Assembly: GCF_030142045.1 (NCBI RefSeq)
Contig: NZ_CP126242.1
Location: 682,001-746,000 of the forward strand
DNA: 64,000 nt
Source of the DNA: Arthrobacter sp. zg-Y919
GTDB taxonomy: Bacteria > Actinomycetota > Actinomycetes > Actinomycetales > Micrococcaceae
Direction of reading: 5' to 3'
Part shown: positions 50,448-57,850 of the stretch, one piece after another
How the letters are laid out: each line of letters starts with the position of its first letter
Numbering within the stretch: the stretch's first letter is position 1
The notes under the pieces: model-generated
Databases searched by the model: none
Told to the model about the DNA's origin: nothing
The model's input: the letters and a program-made list of their open reading frames with translations, nothing else
Translations under genes and position numbers: made by a program

Positions 50448-51242
50448 CTACACGGAAGTAGGCCGCGGCACCGCAAAGAGCGTCCGGGGGTCCTGCAGCA
50501 CGGCTGGATACGCGAACGCAGAGCGGGGAATTTCTCCGGTCAGCTTCACTGGCCGCACGGCCGTATCGTTCGCGAGCTCCACCGGACCGGCACGGCCCAA
50601 CAGCAGTGTGTTCCTGTCTGCAGGAGAAAGGACAGCCACCGGATCACCGTCGTCCATATCCTCCAACAGCCGCACCAGCTGCCGGCCCTTCTTGCCGGTG
50701 ATCGGAGCCCCCTTCACGGAAAGCATCGGCAGGACAATCGCGGCAGCATCGCCGTCGGGCACGGCACGGGCCACCCACAGCGCCTCGCTGGGATCCGGAT
50801 CCACCGGATCGGGAACGTCGGCAGGGGAGGGCCAGACATACGGCAGCCCGCCGTCGGTATCCGGAAACAACGGACCGTAGACCTCGGGGGACTTCGTGAT
50901 CAGGTTGGACCGGTGGCTGCGGTGCAGCTCCTCGTCGCCGATCCAGGCCGGAAGGACGACGTCGGCCGCCGCAGCATCCGGCGCGAACTCCAGGATCTGT
51001 TCCCGGACGGTATCGGCATGTCCGCGGGCAATCCACTCGTCCGTCATGGCCAGCCCGTATGCGGTGAGCGCCGGCACGAAGCCCTTCCACATCAGCAGGG
51101 CGGGGTGGCGCTGCCAACCGTAGTCGGGAACCACCAGTCCGCGCAGCAGCTGCAGTGTCTCCACCCGCTGCTTGCCCAGCCGCGCCTGGTCCAAGACGGC
51201 GGCGCTGCGGGTGAAACTCGGATAGGGAAGGAAGGTCTGCAC
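50448..51242 (-). CDS. MSMEG_6728 family protein
   Basis: A 264-residue protein with the conserved start MQTFLPYPSFTRSAAVLDQ followed by RLGKQRVETLQLLRGL and GWQRHPALLMWKGF. This matches MSMEG_6728-type proteins of actinobacteria, whose N-terminal domain is related to pyrimidine-dimer DNA glycosylases (T4 endonuclease V-like). Function is unproven. It is followed by a GNAT gene upstream on the same strand, 12 nt away. Confidence 0.75.
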   Translation of the reverse strand: MQTFLPYPSFTRSAAVLDQARLGKQRVETLQLLRGLVVPDYGWQRHPALLMWKGFVPALTAYGLAMTDEWIARGHADTVREQILEFAPDAAAADVVLPAWIGDEELHRSHRSNLITKSPEVYGPLFPDTDGGLPYVWPSPADVPDPVDPDPSEALWVARAVPDGDAAAIVLPMLSVKGAPITGKKGRQLVRLLEDMDDGDPVAVLSPADRNTLLLGRAGPVELANDTAVRPVKLTGEIPRSAFAYPAVLQDPRTLFAVPRPTSV

Positions 51243-51254
51243 GGGCCTAGTCTG

Positions 51255-51803
51255 TCACTGCGGTCCGGTGCCAAGCCGCCGGACCATGATCAGGTCCCGG
51301 AAGGTATGCCCGCCCACCTGGAAGGATCGGCGTCCGGAGGTCTGAAACCCCGATTTGCGGTAAAAGGACTGCGCCCGGACATTGCGGTTGTTTACGCCCA
51401 GCCACAGGGACCGGGCGCCTCCGGATTCCGCCGCTTCCGCAGCCGCCTCAATCAACTGCCCCGCCAGCCCGCTTCCGTGCACGTCCGGATGCAGATAGAA
51501 CTTGCTCAGTTCGGCCGAGGGACGCCCCGGATCCAGCGCGTCGAGCACCTCCGGGTCTGACGGCGGTGTCAGCACCAGCAGGCAGTACCCCAGGAGCCTG
51601 CCGTCCTGCCGGGCCACCAGCACCTGGCAGGACTCGTCAGCGAGGAAACCGGTGAACCGTGCGGCGGAAAGATTCGCCGCAACAAACGCTGCACTGTCTT
51701 CCGGAGTTACTTCCGGCGGGCAGGCCAGCGGAAAGGTGAGGGCAGCCAATTCGGCGAGCCCGGGCACATCTTCAGGTGTTGCGGAGGAGATGGAAGCTTG
51801 CAC
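51255..51803 (-). CDS. GNAT family N-acetyltransferase
   Basis: A 182-residue acetyltransferase. The acetyl-CoA motif region is LSKFYLHPDVHGSGLAGQLIEAA, followed by SLWLGVNNRNVRAQSFYRKSGF. The N-terminus SISSATPEDVPGLAELAALTF is typical. Substrate unknown. The GTG start at 51803 is preceded by GGAAGG and, 6 nt upstream, by TATGCT, so the message may be leaderless or very short-leadered. Confidence 0.88.
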   Translation of the reverse strand: MQASISSATPEDVPGLAELAALTFPLACPPEVTPEDSAAFVAANLSAARFTGFLADESCQVLVARQDGRLLGYCLLVLTPPSDPEVLDALDPGRPSAELSKFYLHPDVHGSGLAGQLIEAAAEAAESGGARSLWLGVNNRNVRAQSFYRKSGFQTSGRRSFQVGGHTFRDLIMVRRLGTGPQ

Positions 51804-51809
51804 CCTTCC

Positions 51810-51815
51810 AGCATA
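51810..51815 (-). promoter_or_regulatory. Putative -10 box (TATGCT) for GNAT gene
   Basis: On the minus strand TATGCT is 6 nt before the GTG start (spacer GGAAGG). Confidence 0.45.
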
Positions 51816-51886
51816 GGCACGCGCGGGTGCGTGACCCCGTCCGGCTGCGAGACCAGCCGCGAGACCGGACGGAGTCCAGCAGGAAC

Positions 51887-52522
51887 TCAGTAGCGTGCGT
51901 ACAGCTCGCCGACGTTCAGGGCGGCCGCTACGGTGTTGTCCGGCCCCGGCAGCGGGCAGGCCCAGGCCTCGTCGTAGGCACAGGACGGGTTGTAGAGGAA
52001 GTTGAAGTCCAGCACCAGGCTGCCGGGCAGCTCACCGGCACCCAGGTTGGCGCCCTTGATGGTGTCCAGCAGGTAGCGCCCGCCGCCGTAGCTGCCGCCG
52101 TCTTTGCCGGAGGTGGCGTCCCGGACGGGAATGAAAATCCCGCCGCCGTAGGTGTCGAGATGCCACACCGCCAGGCTGCCTACACCGTCAACGGCAACGG
52201 TGCCAAGCCGGGTGAACGGAACCACGCCGTCCGTCCCGGTGGCAACTTCCATCGTCTGCCCGGCGCCGGCGTCGTCAATCACGGCCTCGAACCGGAACGC
52301 GGGATCGTAGCGGGCGGTCTGCAGCCCGCGGAAGCGGCGCCGCACGTCCTCGGGAAGGGGCGACGCCGGGTGGGTGCCGAAGAGACGGTCCCGCCCGGTG
52401 GCCCACAGGGCATGGGCGTGCGACGGCGAGATGCCCTCGGCAGCGCGCCTGGCCTGCTCATAAAGGGCGAACATGTTACGGCGCCAATCGGCGGTGGCAA
52501 GGGCTGTGACGGAAGATACCAT
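51887..52522 (-). CDS. DUF1684 domain protein
   Basis: A 211-residue protein matching DUF1684: RRNMFALYEQARRAAEG, LFGTHPASPL, GSYGGGRYLLDTIKGA, then LVLDFNFLYNPSCAYDEAWACPLP, ending near the C-terminus with ALNVGELY. The conserved DFN-YNP-CAY segment is diagnostic. The biochemical function is unknown. The frame is open far upstream (to 53173) across the divergent TauE gene, but ATG 52522 with TACGCT 6 nt upstream is the credible start. Confidence 0.88.
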   Translation of the reverse strand: MVSSVTALATADWRRNMFALYEQARRAAEGISPSHAHALWATGRDRLFGTHPASPLPEDVRRRFRGLQTARYDPAFRFEAVIDDAGAGQTMEVATGTDGVVPFTRLGTVAVDGVGSLAVWHLDTYGGGIFIPVRDATSGKDGGSYGGGRYLLDTIKGANLGAGELPGSLVLDFNFLYNPSCAYDEAWACPLPGPDNTVAAALNVGELYARY

Positions 52523-52528
52523 TCTTCC

Positions 52529-52538
52529 AGCGTAGTGT
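52529..52538. promoter_or_regulatory. Overlapping divergent -10 boxes
   Basis: TACGCT on the minus strand (52529-52534, for the DUF1684 gene) and TAGTGT on the plus strand (52533-52538, for the TauE/SafE gene) share the base pairs 52533-52534. Each box is exactly 6 nt from its start codon. The two promoters cannot be open at the same time if both are used as read here. Confidence 0.5.
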
Positions 52539-52544
52539 GTTCGG

Positions 52545-53291
52545 GTGACTACCGGACTCCTCATCGTGGTGCTAGGCGCCGTCTTTATCGGTGCCATCGC
52601 CCAGCGCATCGCCGGCCTGGGGTTCGCGCTCCTGATTTCCCCGTTCCTCGTGATCATCCTCGGCTCCCACGGGGGAGTGCTGATGGTGAACATCTGCGGA
52701 CTGGTCTCCTCGCTGCTCATCATGAGCCGCGTGTGGCGGGACGTGGACTGGTCCATGTACCGCTGGCTGGCCATTCCCGCAGTCATTGCCAGCGTGCCGG
52801 CCTCCGCTGCCGCGGTATATCTGCCGGCAGCGCCGCTGGCCGTGACCGTGGGCGCCGTCGTCCTCGTAGCCCTGAGCATCTCCCTGCTGCTGCAGCGCAC
52901 CTCCCTGGTGCTGACCGGAAACGTCTCCAAAGCCGTGGCTGGATTCGCCTCCGGAATCACGAACGCGCTGGCCGGCGTCGGCGGTCCCGCCGTGAGCGTG
53001 TACGCGCTGTTGTCCCGGTGGCCGCAGCGGTCGTTCGCCGCCACCCTGCAGCCGTTCTTTGTCACCATCGCCATCGTCACCCTGACCTCCAAGCTGCTGC
53101 TGGACCCGGGACAGGTGCCGCCGTTCCAGCCGTGGGCATGGGCGCTGATCGGACTCATGATTGTGGGCGGCATCTACACAGGTGAAAAACTGCAGCGTTT
53201 CATCCGTGATGACCAGGCCCGGCTCGCCGTGATTGTCATTGCGTTCATCGGTGCCGCCGCCGCCCTCACCAAGGGCCTGATCGACCTCTAG
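52545..53291 (+). CDS. Sulfite exporter TauE/SafE family protein, copy 2
   Basis: A 248-residue membrane protein with about eight helices, paralogous to the gene at 41313: VLGAVFIGAIAQRIAGLGFALL in the first half and GFASGITNALAGVGGPAVSVYALLSRWPQRSF in the second, with the C-terminal ...ALTKGLIDL shared. The substrate is unknown; the GVGGPA motif is typical of the family. GTG 52545 follows TAGTGT by 6 nt, sharing a promoter centre with the divergent DUF1684 gene. Confidence 0.88.
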   Translation: MTTGLLIVVLGAVFIGAIAQRIAGLGFALLISPFLVIILGSHGGVLMVNICGLVSSLLIMSRVWRDVDWSMYRWLAIPAVIASVPASAAAVYLPAAPLAVTVGAVVLVALSISLLLQRTSLVLTGNVSKAVAGFASGITNALAGVGGPAVSVYALLSRWPQRSFAATLQPFFVTIAIVTLTSKLLLDPGQVPPFQPWAWALIGLMIVGGIYTGEKLQRFIRDDQARLAVIVIAFIGAAAALTKGLIDL

Positions 53292-53365
53292 GAACAACCG
53301 GCCGTTATCCGACTCACGCCGGCACCTCAGCGGGCTGCACCAAGCCGGATGGCACGATAGAAGCG

Positions 53366-54658
53366 ATGAAAATTTTATTGCGGCCGAAGAAGCCGGGCGT
53401 GCCACCCATGCCGCTCTGGCTGCAGGGAACGTTCGAACTGGGCCAGGCCGCGCTGCTATCAGCGCTGCTGGTACTCCTGCCGCTGGCAGGCGTGTGGCTT
53501 ACCCACGGATTCACCGATCTGGCCTTCCCCTCCGTGGCCCGGCTCGGCGGACAGGCCTGGCTGCTGATCCACGGTGTGCCGCTGTCCCTGAGCTTCCCCG
53601 CTGGCGAACTGGGTTCGGATCCGGCCTCCGGGCTGCTCTCCTTCTTCCCGCTGGGGCTGACGCTGGTTCCGTTCTTCCTGTCCTGGCGGGCAGGCCGCCG
53701 GCTGGCGCGTGCCTGCTACACCGACCAGCTGTGGCAGGCGCTGCTGGGCGCTCTGGGAACGTATGCGCTTCTCGGCGCCGCAGCCGCGTACTTCAGCAGC
53801 ACCGACGGCGTACGGATATCCCTGACAGCCGGAGCCCTGGTTCCCCTGATCGCCGCCGGTGCGGGGGTCATCGTGGGCGCCCGGATTGAAGCCGGTTCGT
53901 GGGTGCGGCTTATCGGCATGGACCTGACGGATTGGATTGCCCGCACCAGCCAGCATTCCCGCTGGGCTGGCTCCTATTTGTGGGCCGCACTGCGGGCCGG
54001 AGCGGTGGGCATACTCGCCGCACTCGGCCTCTCCGCCGTGCTCCTGGTGGCAGCGCTGGCGATGAACTGGGCCGCGATCGCGTCGGTTTACGAACGGCTC
54101 GACGCCGGTGTGGTGGGCGGGGTGGTGCTCACCGTGGTGGAACTGGGACTGATGCCCAACTTCGTGGTCTGGACCCTCGGCTGGGCGTCGGGTGCCGGCT
54201 TCTCCCTCGGAACCGGCAGCATGATCAGCCCGCTGGAAACCACGGTAGGTCCATTGCCCGCGCTCCCGGTCCTGGCCGCCCTGCCGGTGGGGAACATGGA
54301 ATACGCATACGTGGCGCTGCTGATCCCGGTACTGGCCGGCATCCTCGCCGGCTGGTGGTTCCTCCGGGAAGGGGAAAACCACTTCGACGAGTGGCTCTCC
54401 ATCAAGATCCGCGCCCGTTGGTTTACCGCCCCGGTGTCGACGCTGGCGCTCGGGCTGATCGTGGGCCTGGTCTCCGGACTGCTCGCCGCCGGCGCGGCAT
54501 GGCTGGCCCTTGGATCGCTGGGCATCGGACGCTTTGTGGGCCTCGGCCCGGATCCGCTCTGCCTGGGACTGTGGGTCGCGGCTGAAGTGGCGGTCGGCGT
54601 CGTCATCGGTTACGCCGTGGGCCCGTGGCTCGAGCGTGAACCGAAGCTGGAGGCTTAG
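53366..54658 (+). CDS. DUF6350 family membrane protein
   Basis: A 430-residue integral membrane protein with about ten helices. The early PLWLQGTFELGQAALLSALLV region and later WALGWASGAGFSLG (here TLGWASGAGFSLGTGSMISPLE) are typical of the actinobacterial family that sits directly upstream of purN and purH. It has no known function. Its stop overlaps by 4 nt with the stop of the convergent small membrane protein. Confidence 0.85.
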   Translation: MKILLRPKKPGVPPMPLWLQGTFELGQAALLSALLVLLPLAGVWLTHGFTDLAFPSVARLGGQAWLLIHGVPLSLSFPAGELGSDPASGLLSFFPLGLTLVPFFLSWRAGRRLARACYTDQLWQALLGALGTYALLGAAAAYFSSTDGVRISLTAGALVPLIAAGAGVIVGARIEAGSWVRLIGMDLTDWIARTSQHSRWAGSYLWAALRAGAVGILAALGLSAVLLVAALAMNWAAIASVYERLDAGVVGGVVLTVVELGLMPNFVVWTLGWASGAGFSLGTGSMISPLETTVGPLPALPVLAALPVGNMEYAYVALLIPVLAGILAGWWFLREGENHFDEWLSIKIRARWFTAPVSTLALGLIVGLVSGLLAAGAAWLALGSLGIGRFVGLGPDPLCLGLWVAAEVAVGVVIGYAVGPWLEREPKLEA

Positions 54659-55080
54659 CGGATCTGCTGGAAGGGCAGGTATTCGGCCTCGCAGGCATCC
54701 ACGCCGTCAAGGGTGAGGGCGGAGCGCATGCAGGTCTCGTAGGCCGCAGTCTCATCCCAGAGCAGGACCATGCCGGCCAGCCCCAGGGTGGTGAGGGCCG
54801 CGACCAGCAGGCCGACGGAGACGAGAATCGGCATGGCCGGGCCCATCCGGCGCCGCGCCAGCTTGACCAGGGCAATGACGCCGACCACCAGGGCGGCAAC
54901 ACCCAGCGCGAGCGGGAACAGCTTCCACGGCAGCACCAGGTTGCTGCTCAGCAGCATGGCCGCGACCAGCAGCCAGAACACGCGCACGTACTGCACGGCG
55001 CTGCGCTTCTGCTCGGGTCCGGCGTGGCTGCTGCCGGGCGCGGGCGGGGTGGAGGTCTGGTTCTGCGTGCCGTCATTCAT
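54655..55080 (-). CDS. Small membrane protein of unknown function
   Basis: A 141-residue protein with a polar N-terminus (about 30 residues, Thr/Pro-rich), three transmembrane helices (about residues 33-50, 55-73 and 85-108) and a short C-terminal extracytoplasmic segment with two Cys (CMRSALTLDGVDACEAEY). Not assigned to a family. ATG 55080 has TAGGGT 7 nt upstream, and its promoter region interleaves with that of purN on the other strand. Confidence 0.7.
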   Translation of the reverse strand: MNDGTQNQTSTPPAPGSSHAGPEQKRSAVQYVRVFWLLVAAMLLSSNLVLPWKLFPLALGVAALVVGVIALVKLARRRMGPAMPILVSVGLLVAALTTLGLAGMVLLWDETAAYETCMRSALTLDGVDACEAEYLPFQQIR

Positions 55081-55087
55081 GGGTTTA

Positions 55088-55114
55088 ACCCTAGGCGACG
55101 CCGCCGCCTATGGT
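55088..55114. promoter_or_regulatory. Interleaved divergent promoters of the small membrane protein and purN
   Basis: TAGGGT (minus strand, 55088-55093) is 7 nt from the minus-strand ATG, and TATGGT (plus strand, 55109-55114) is 6 nt from the purN ATG. The two start codons are only 40 bp apart, so the promoters must overlap. Confidence 0.45.
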
Positions 55115-55120
55115 TGACGC

Positions 55121-55699
55121 ATGCGCATCGTTGTCCTTGTGTCCGGCACCGGCTCCAACCTTCAGGCAGTGCTGGACGCCGTCCGGGAGGGAAGGCTCGA
55201 CGTCGAGGTTGCGGCCGTGGGCTCGGACCGCCCCGGCACCTACGGGGTCCAGCGCGCCGCCGACGCCGGCTACCCGACTTTTGTGGTTCCCTTCCGGGAA
55301 TATCCGGTCCGGGCGGACTGGAACCGGGCGCTCACCGAGAAGGTGGCCTCCTACGACCCGGACCTTGTGCTCTCCTCCGGCTTTATGCGGATTGTGGACG
55401 AGCATTTCATCAACAGGTTCGAGGGGCGGTACCTGAACACTCACCCGGCCCTGCTGCCGTCTTTCCCTGGCGCGCACGGGGTACGTGATGCGCTTGCCTA
55501 CGGTGTGAAGGTCACCGGCTGCACGGTGCATTGGGCCGACGCCGGCGTCGACACCGGTCCGATCCTGGCCCAGGCCGCCGTCGAAGTGCTCGACGGCGAC
55601 ACCGAGGAAACGCTGCACGAACGGATTAAGGTACAGGAACGGCGGCTTCTCATCGAAACCCTGGACCGGATCAGCCGCGAGGGCCTGCCGTCCCTGTAA
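55121..55699 (+). CDS. purN: Phosphoribosylglycinamide formyltransferase
   Basis: A 192-residue GAR transformylase using 10-formyl-tetrahydrofolate in purine synthesis. Landmarks are VLVSGTGSNLQAVLDA, SSGFMRIVDEHFINRF, and the catalytic segment NTHPALLPSFPGAHGVRDAL, with GCTVHWADAGVDTGPILAQ containing the active Asp. A TATGGT box 6 nt before ATG 55121 indicates a leaderless transcript. purH, its usual neighbour, is 2.1 kb downstream beyond an inserted MFS gene. Confidence 0.95.
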   Translation: MRIVVLVSGTGSNLQAVLDAVREGRLDVEVAAVGSDRPGTYGVQRAADAGYPTFVVPFREYPVRADWNRALTEKVASYDPDLVLSSGFMRIVDEHFINRFEGRYLNTHPALLPSFPGAHGVRDALAYGVKVTGCTVHWADAGVDTGPILAQAAVEVLDGDTEETLHERIKVQERRLLIETLDRISREGLPSL

Positions 55700-55706
55700 C
55701 CACCGG

Positions 55707-57065
55707 CTAGTCCAGCGCCGCTCCCTTGGTTTCCGGAGCGAACCGGGCCATCCACAGCACGGCCAGCAGGACCAGGATCCCGGCCAGGGCGAAGGACATC
55801 GGCAGGCCGAGGTAAGGCCAAAGCACCGACACGAAGATCAGCGGACCGAAACCGGCACCGATCCGGGAAATGGTGGACGCCCAGCCGAAGCCGCTGCCGC
55901 GCAGATGGGTGGGGTAGAGCTCCGACACATAGGCGTAGAGCACCGGGATGGCCACCTGCACCACAAACCCGTACACCAGCAGCCAGATCGTCGCCGCCGT
56001 GGGAACATCCACCACCAGTGCCACCACCACGAGGATGGCGGCCGAGAGCGGGCCGGTGACCGCAAGGATCCACTTCCGGCCGACCTTCTCCACCAGCAGC
56101 GCGGCGGCAACCACACCCAGCAGGCCGACGGCGGCCATCCCCGAGGTGGTCAGGAAGGCGCGGTATTCGGCGAACCCGGCGTCGACGAGGATTTTCGGCA
56201 TCCACTGCAGGGCCAGGTAGTAGACCAGCAGGATGGTCAGGAACAGGGACCAGGCCGCAATGGTGGTTTTGGTGCTGAACCGCCAGAGGTCCGCGAGCTG
56301 GGTGCCCATCGTGCCCAGGGACAGCTTCTCGGGGGCCTGCGGTTCGGGGAGGGTCCATTCGGTCTGGGTTCCGCCGGTGCGACGCACCAGATCATCAATT
56401 ACCGCGGTGGCTTCCTCCGTACGGCCCTTCCTGACGAGGTAGAGCGGAGATTCAGGGACCGAGCGCCGCACCCAGAAGACCAGGAAAGCAGGGATCACCA
56501 TAACCAGCATGGTGTAGCGCCAATCGGCAAAGGTGGCCATGATGACCGCGGAGGTGACACCGCACAGTGCGGCGCCCACGGGCCACCACCCGTCCATTCC
56601 AGTCAGCACGCGCCCGCGCTGCTTCTTGGGCGTGAACTCACCCACCAGGGCGTAGTCCACCGGCACGCAGCCGCCCAGACCAAAGCCCGCCATGAAGCGG
56701 AAAACGCAGAACCAGACAATGTCCGGGGAAAAGGCGCCGAGCACCGTAAAAATCGAGAACACCAGCAGGGTCGCGGAAAAGGCCCGCTTCCGGCCGATCG
56801 CGTCCGCAATGGAACCCCAGACAAAGGCACCGATCGCCATGCCCAAGAGGTTGGCCGTTCCGATCCACGCCGCCTGTGCGGGAGCCAGATCCCATTCCTT
56901 TGACAGGAGCGGAATCAGGATGCCGTTCAGCGTGACGTCCCAGGCATCGAACATAAAACCGAGGCCGCCGATGAGGAAGATTTTGCCCTGGACTCTCCAC
57001 CGCCACGGCAGATTTTGGACCACCTGGTCTCCGGTGGGCAGGGCATTGGTGACGGACATCGGCAT
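55707..57065 (-). CDS. MFS transporter, metabolite:H+ symporter type
   Basis: A 452-residue, 12-helix transporter of the sugar/metabolite symporter group. MFDAWDVTLNGILIPLLSKEW (DxxDxxxx-like helix 1), WGSIADAIGRKRAF (motif A) and GFGLGGCVPVDYALVGEFTPKKQRGRVL, with the late PTHLRGSGFGWASTISRIGA, are shared with aromatic-acid and sugar symporters. The substrate is unknown. GAAAGG 4 nt before ATG 57065 fixes the start. The gene is opposite to, and inserted between, purN and purH. Confidence 0.9.
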   Translation of the reverse strand: MPMSVTNALPTGDQVVQNLPWRWRVQGKIFLIGGLGFMFDAWDVTLNGILIPLLSKEWDLAPAQAAWIGTANLLGMAIGAFVWGSIADAIGRKRAFSATLLVFSIFTVLGAFSPDIVWFCVFRFMAGFGLGGCVPVDYALVGEFTPKKQRGRVLTGMDGWWPVGAALCGVTSAVIMATFADWRYTMLVMVIPAFLVFWVRRSVPESPLYLVRKGRTEEATAVIDDLVRRTGGTQTEWTLPEPQAPEKLSLGTMGTQLADLWRFSTKTTIAAWSLFLTILLVYYLALQWMPKILVDAGFAEYRAFLTTSGMAAVGLLGVVAAALLVEKVGRKWILAVTGPLSAAILVVVALVVDVPTAATIWLLVYGFVVQVAIPVLYAYVSELYPTHLRGSGFGWASTISRIGAGFGPLIFVSVLWPYLGLPMSFALAGILVLLAVLWMARFAPETKGAALD

Positions 57066-57128
57066 GGTGCCTTTCGGAAGGGAGGTGCGTGGGTTCGGCA
57101 AAACAATACATGCACCCGGGGGAGACCT

Positions 57129-57626
57129 GTGGATAACGCGGTAGCGGCTTTCGGTGTCTCCCAAAATGGTGCCGTGGCTGAACATCCACCGGGCAGACCC
57201 GGCCCCCGCCGCAACGTGCTGCCCGGCCCTGTCTTCACTCTCGACGAGGCCCGTGCCCTTGGCATCACCGCCCCACGCCTTCGTCGGAAGGAATTCGACG
57301 CCGCGGGGTACGGTCTGCGTGCACAGCGGGGCCGGGAGTGTTCCCTGCCGGACCGCGTCCGGCCGCTGGCGCCGGACCCGGGGCCCACGGTGGCGAGCCA
57401 CACTACGGCAGCCGTCCTCTGGGGCATGTGGTTGCCGCGCCACCTCGAGGCAGGACCGCTGCACCTCACTCGCCCGCTCCGGTACGGCCAGCCACGCCGA
57501 CGCGGCATTGTGGGCCACAACGCCGCCCTGCAGCAGCGGGACGTGCTTCAGAACGCGCCAGCGACTGCTGAGAAGATCCGCAGTACGCTTTTGGGCCGTG
57601 GATGGCGTCCCGGATACCCGTCCTGA
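57129..57626 (+). pseudogene. Truncated AbiEi-like / DUF559-type protein
   Basis: A 165-codon open frame whose first 140 residues match the N-terminal part of a large actinobacterial family related to AbiEi antitoxins and DUF559 proteins: FTLDEARALGITAPRLRRKEF (winged-helix-like), then SHTTAAVLWGMWLPRHLE and RRGIVGHNAALQQRDV. Full-length relatives are about twice as long; here the homology stops and the frame ends in an unrelated tail (KIRSTLLGRGWRPGYPS). GTG 57129 has GGGGGAG upstream. Probably a decayed gene; a short functional protein cannot be excluded. Confidence 0.5.
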
Positions 57627-57627
57627 G

Positions 57628-57720
57628 AATCGAGTCAGCACAATTTACCGATTTCCCGGGCGGAAACCGGTAAATCGTGCTGACTCGATTTCGGGAACGG
57701 TAAATTGTGCAGAGTCGATT
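57628..57720. repeat. 23-nt motif in three copies, two forming a large inverted repeat
   Basis: Copy 1 (57628-57650, starts AATCGAGTCAGCAC) and copy 2 (57668-57690) are inverted; with flanks they give 28-nt arms with two mismatches and a 7-nt loop (57628-57690). Copy 3 (57698-57720) repeats copy 2 in the same orientation with three mismatches. The element begins 2 nt after the stop of the truncated AbiEi-like gene and may be a mobile-element, REP-like or terminator structure. Confidence 0.8.
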
Positions 57721-57850
57721 GCTGGCCCTGGCCCCGCCCAAGACAGGTTGTTACATCCGCCCCGGCACCCCGCCAAAAATGAGGGCATAAACTTCTCGCA
57801 GGGCCCCACGGCCTGCGCGCACCGATCATCGACCACTTGGAGTGTCAGTT

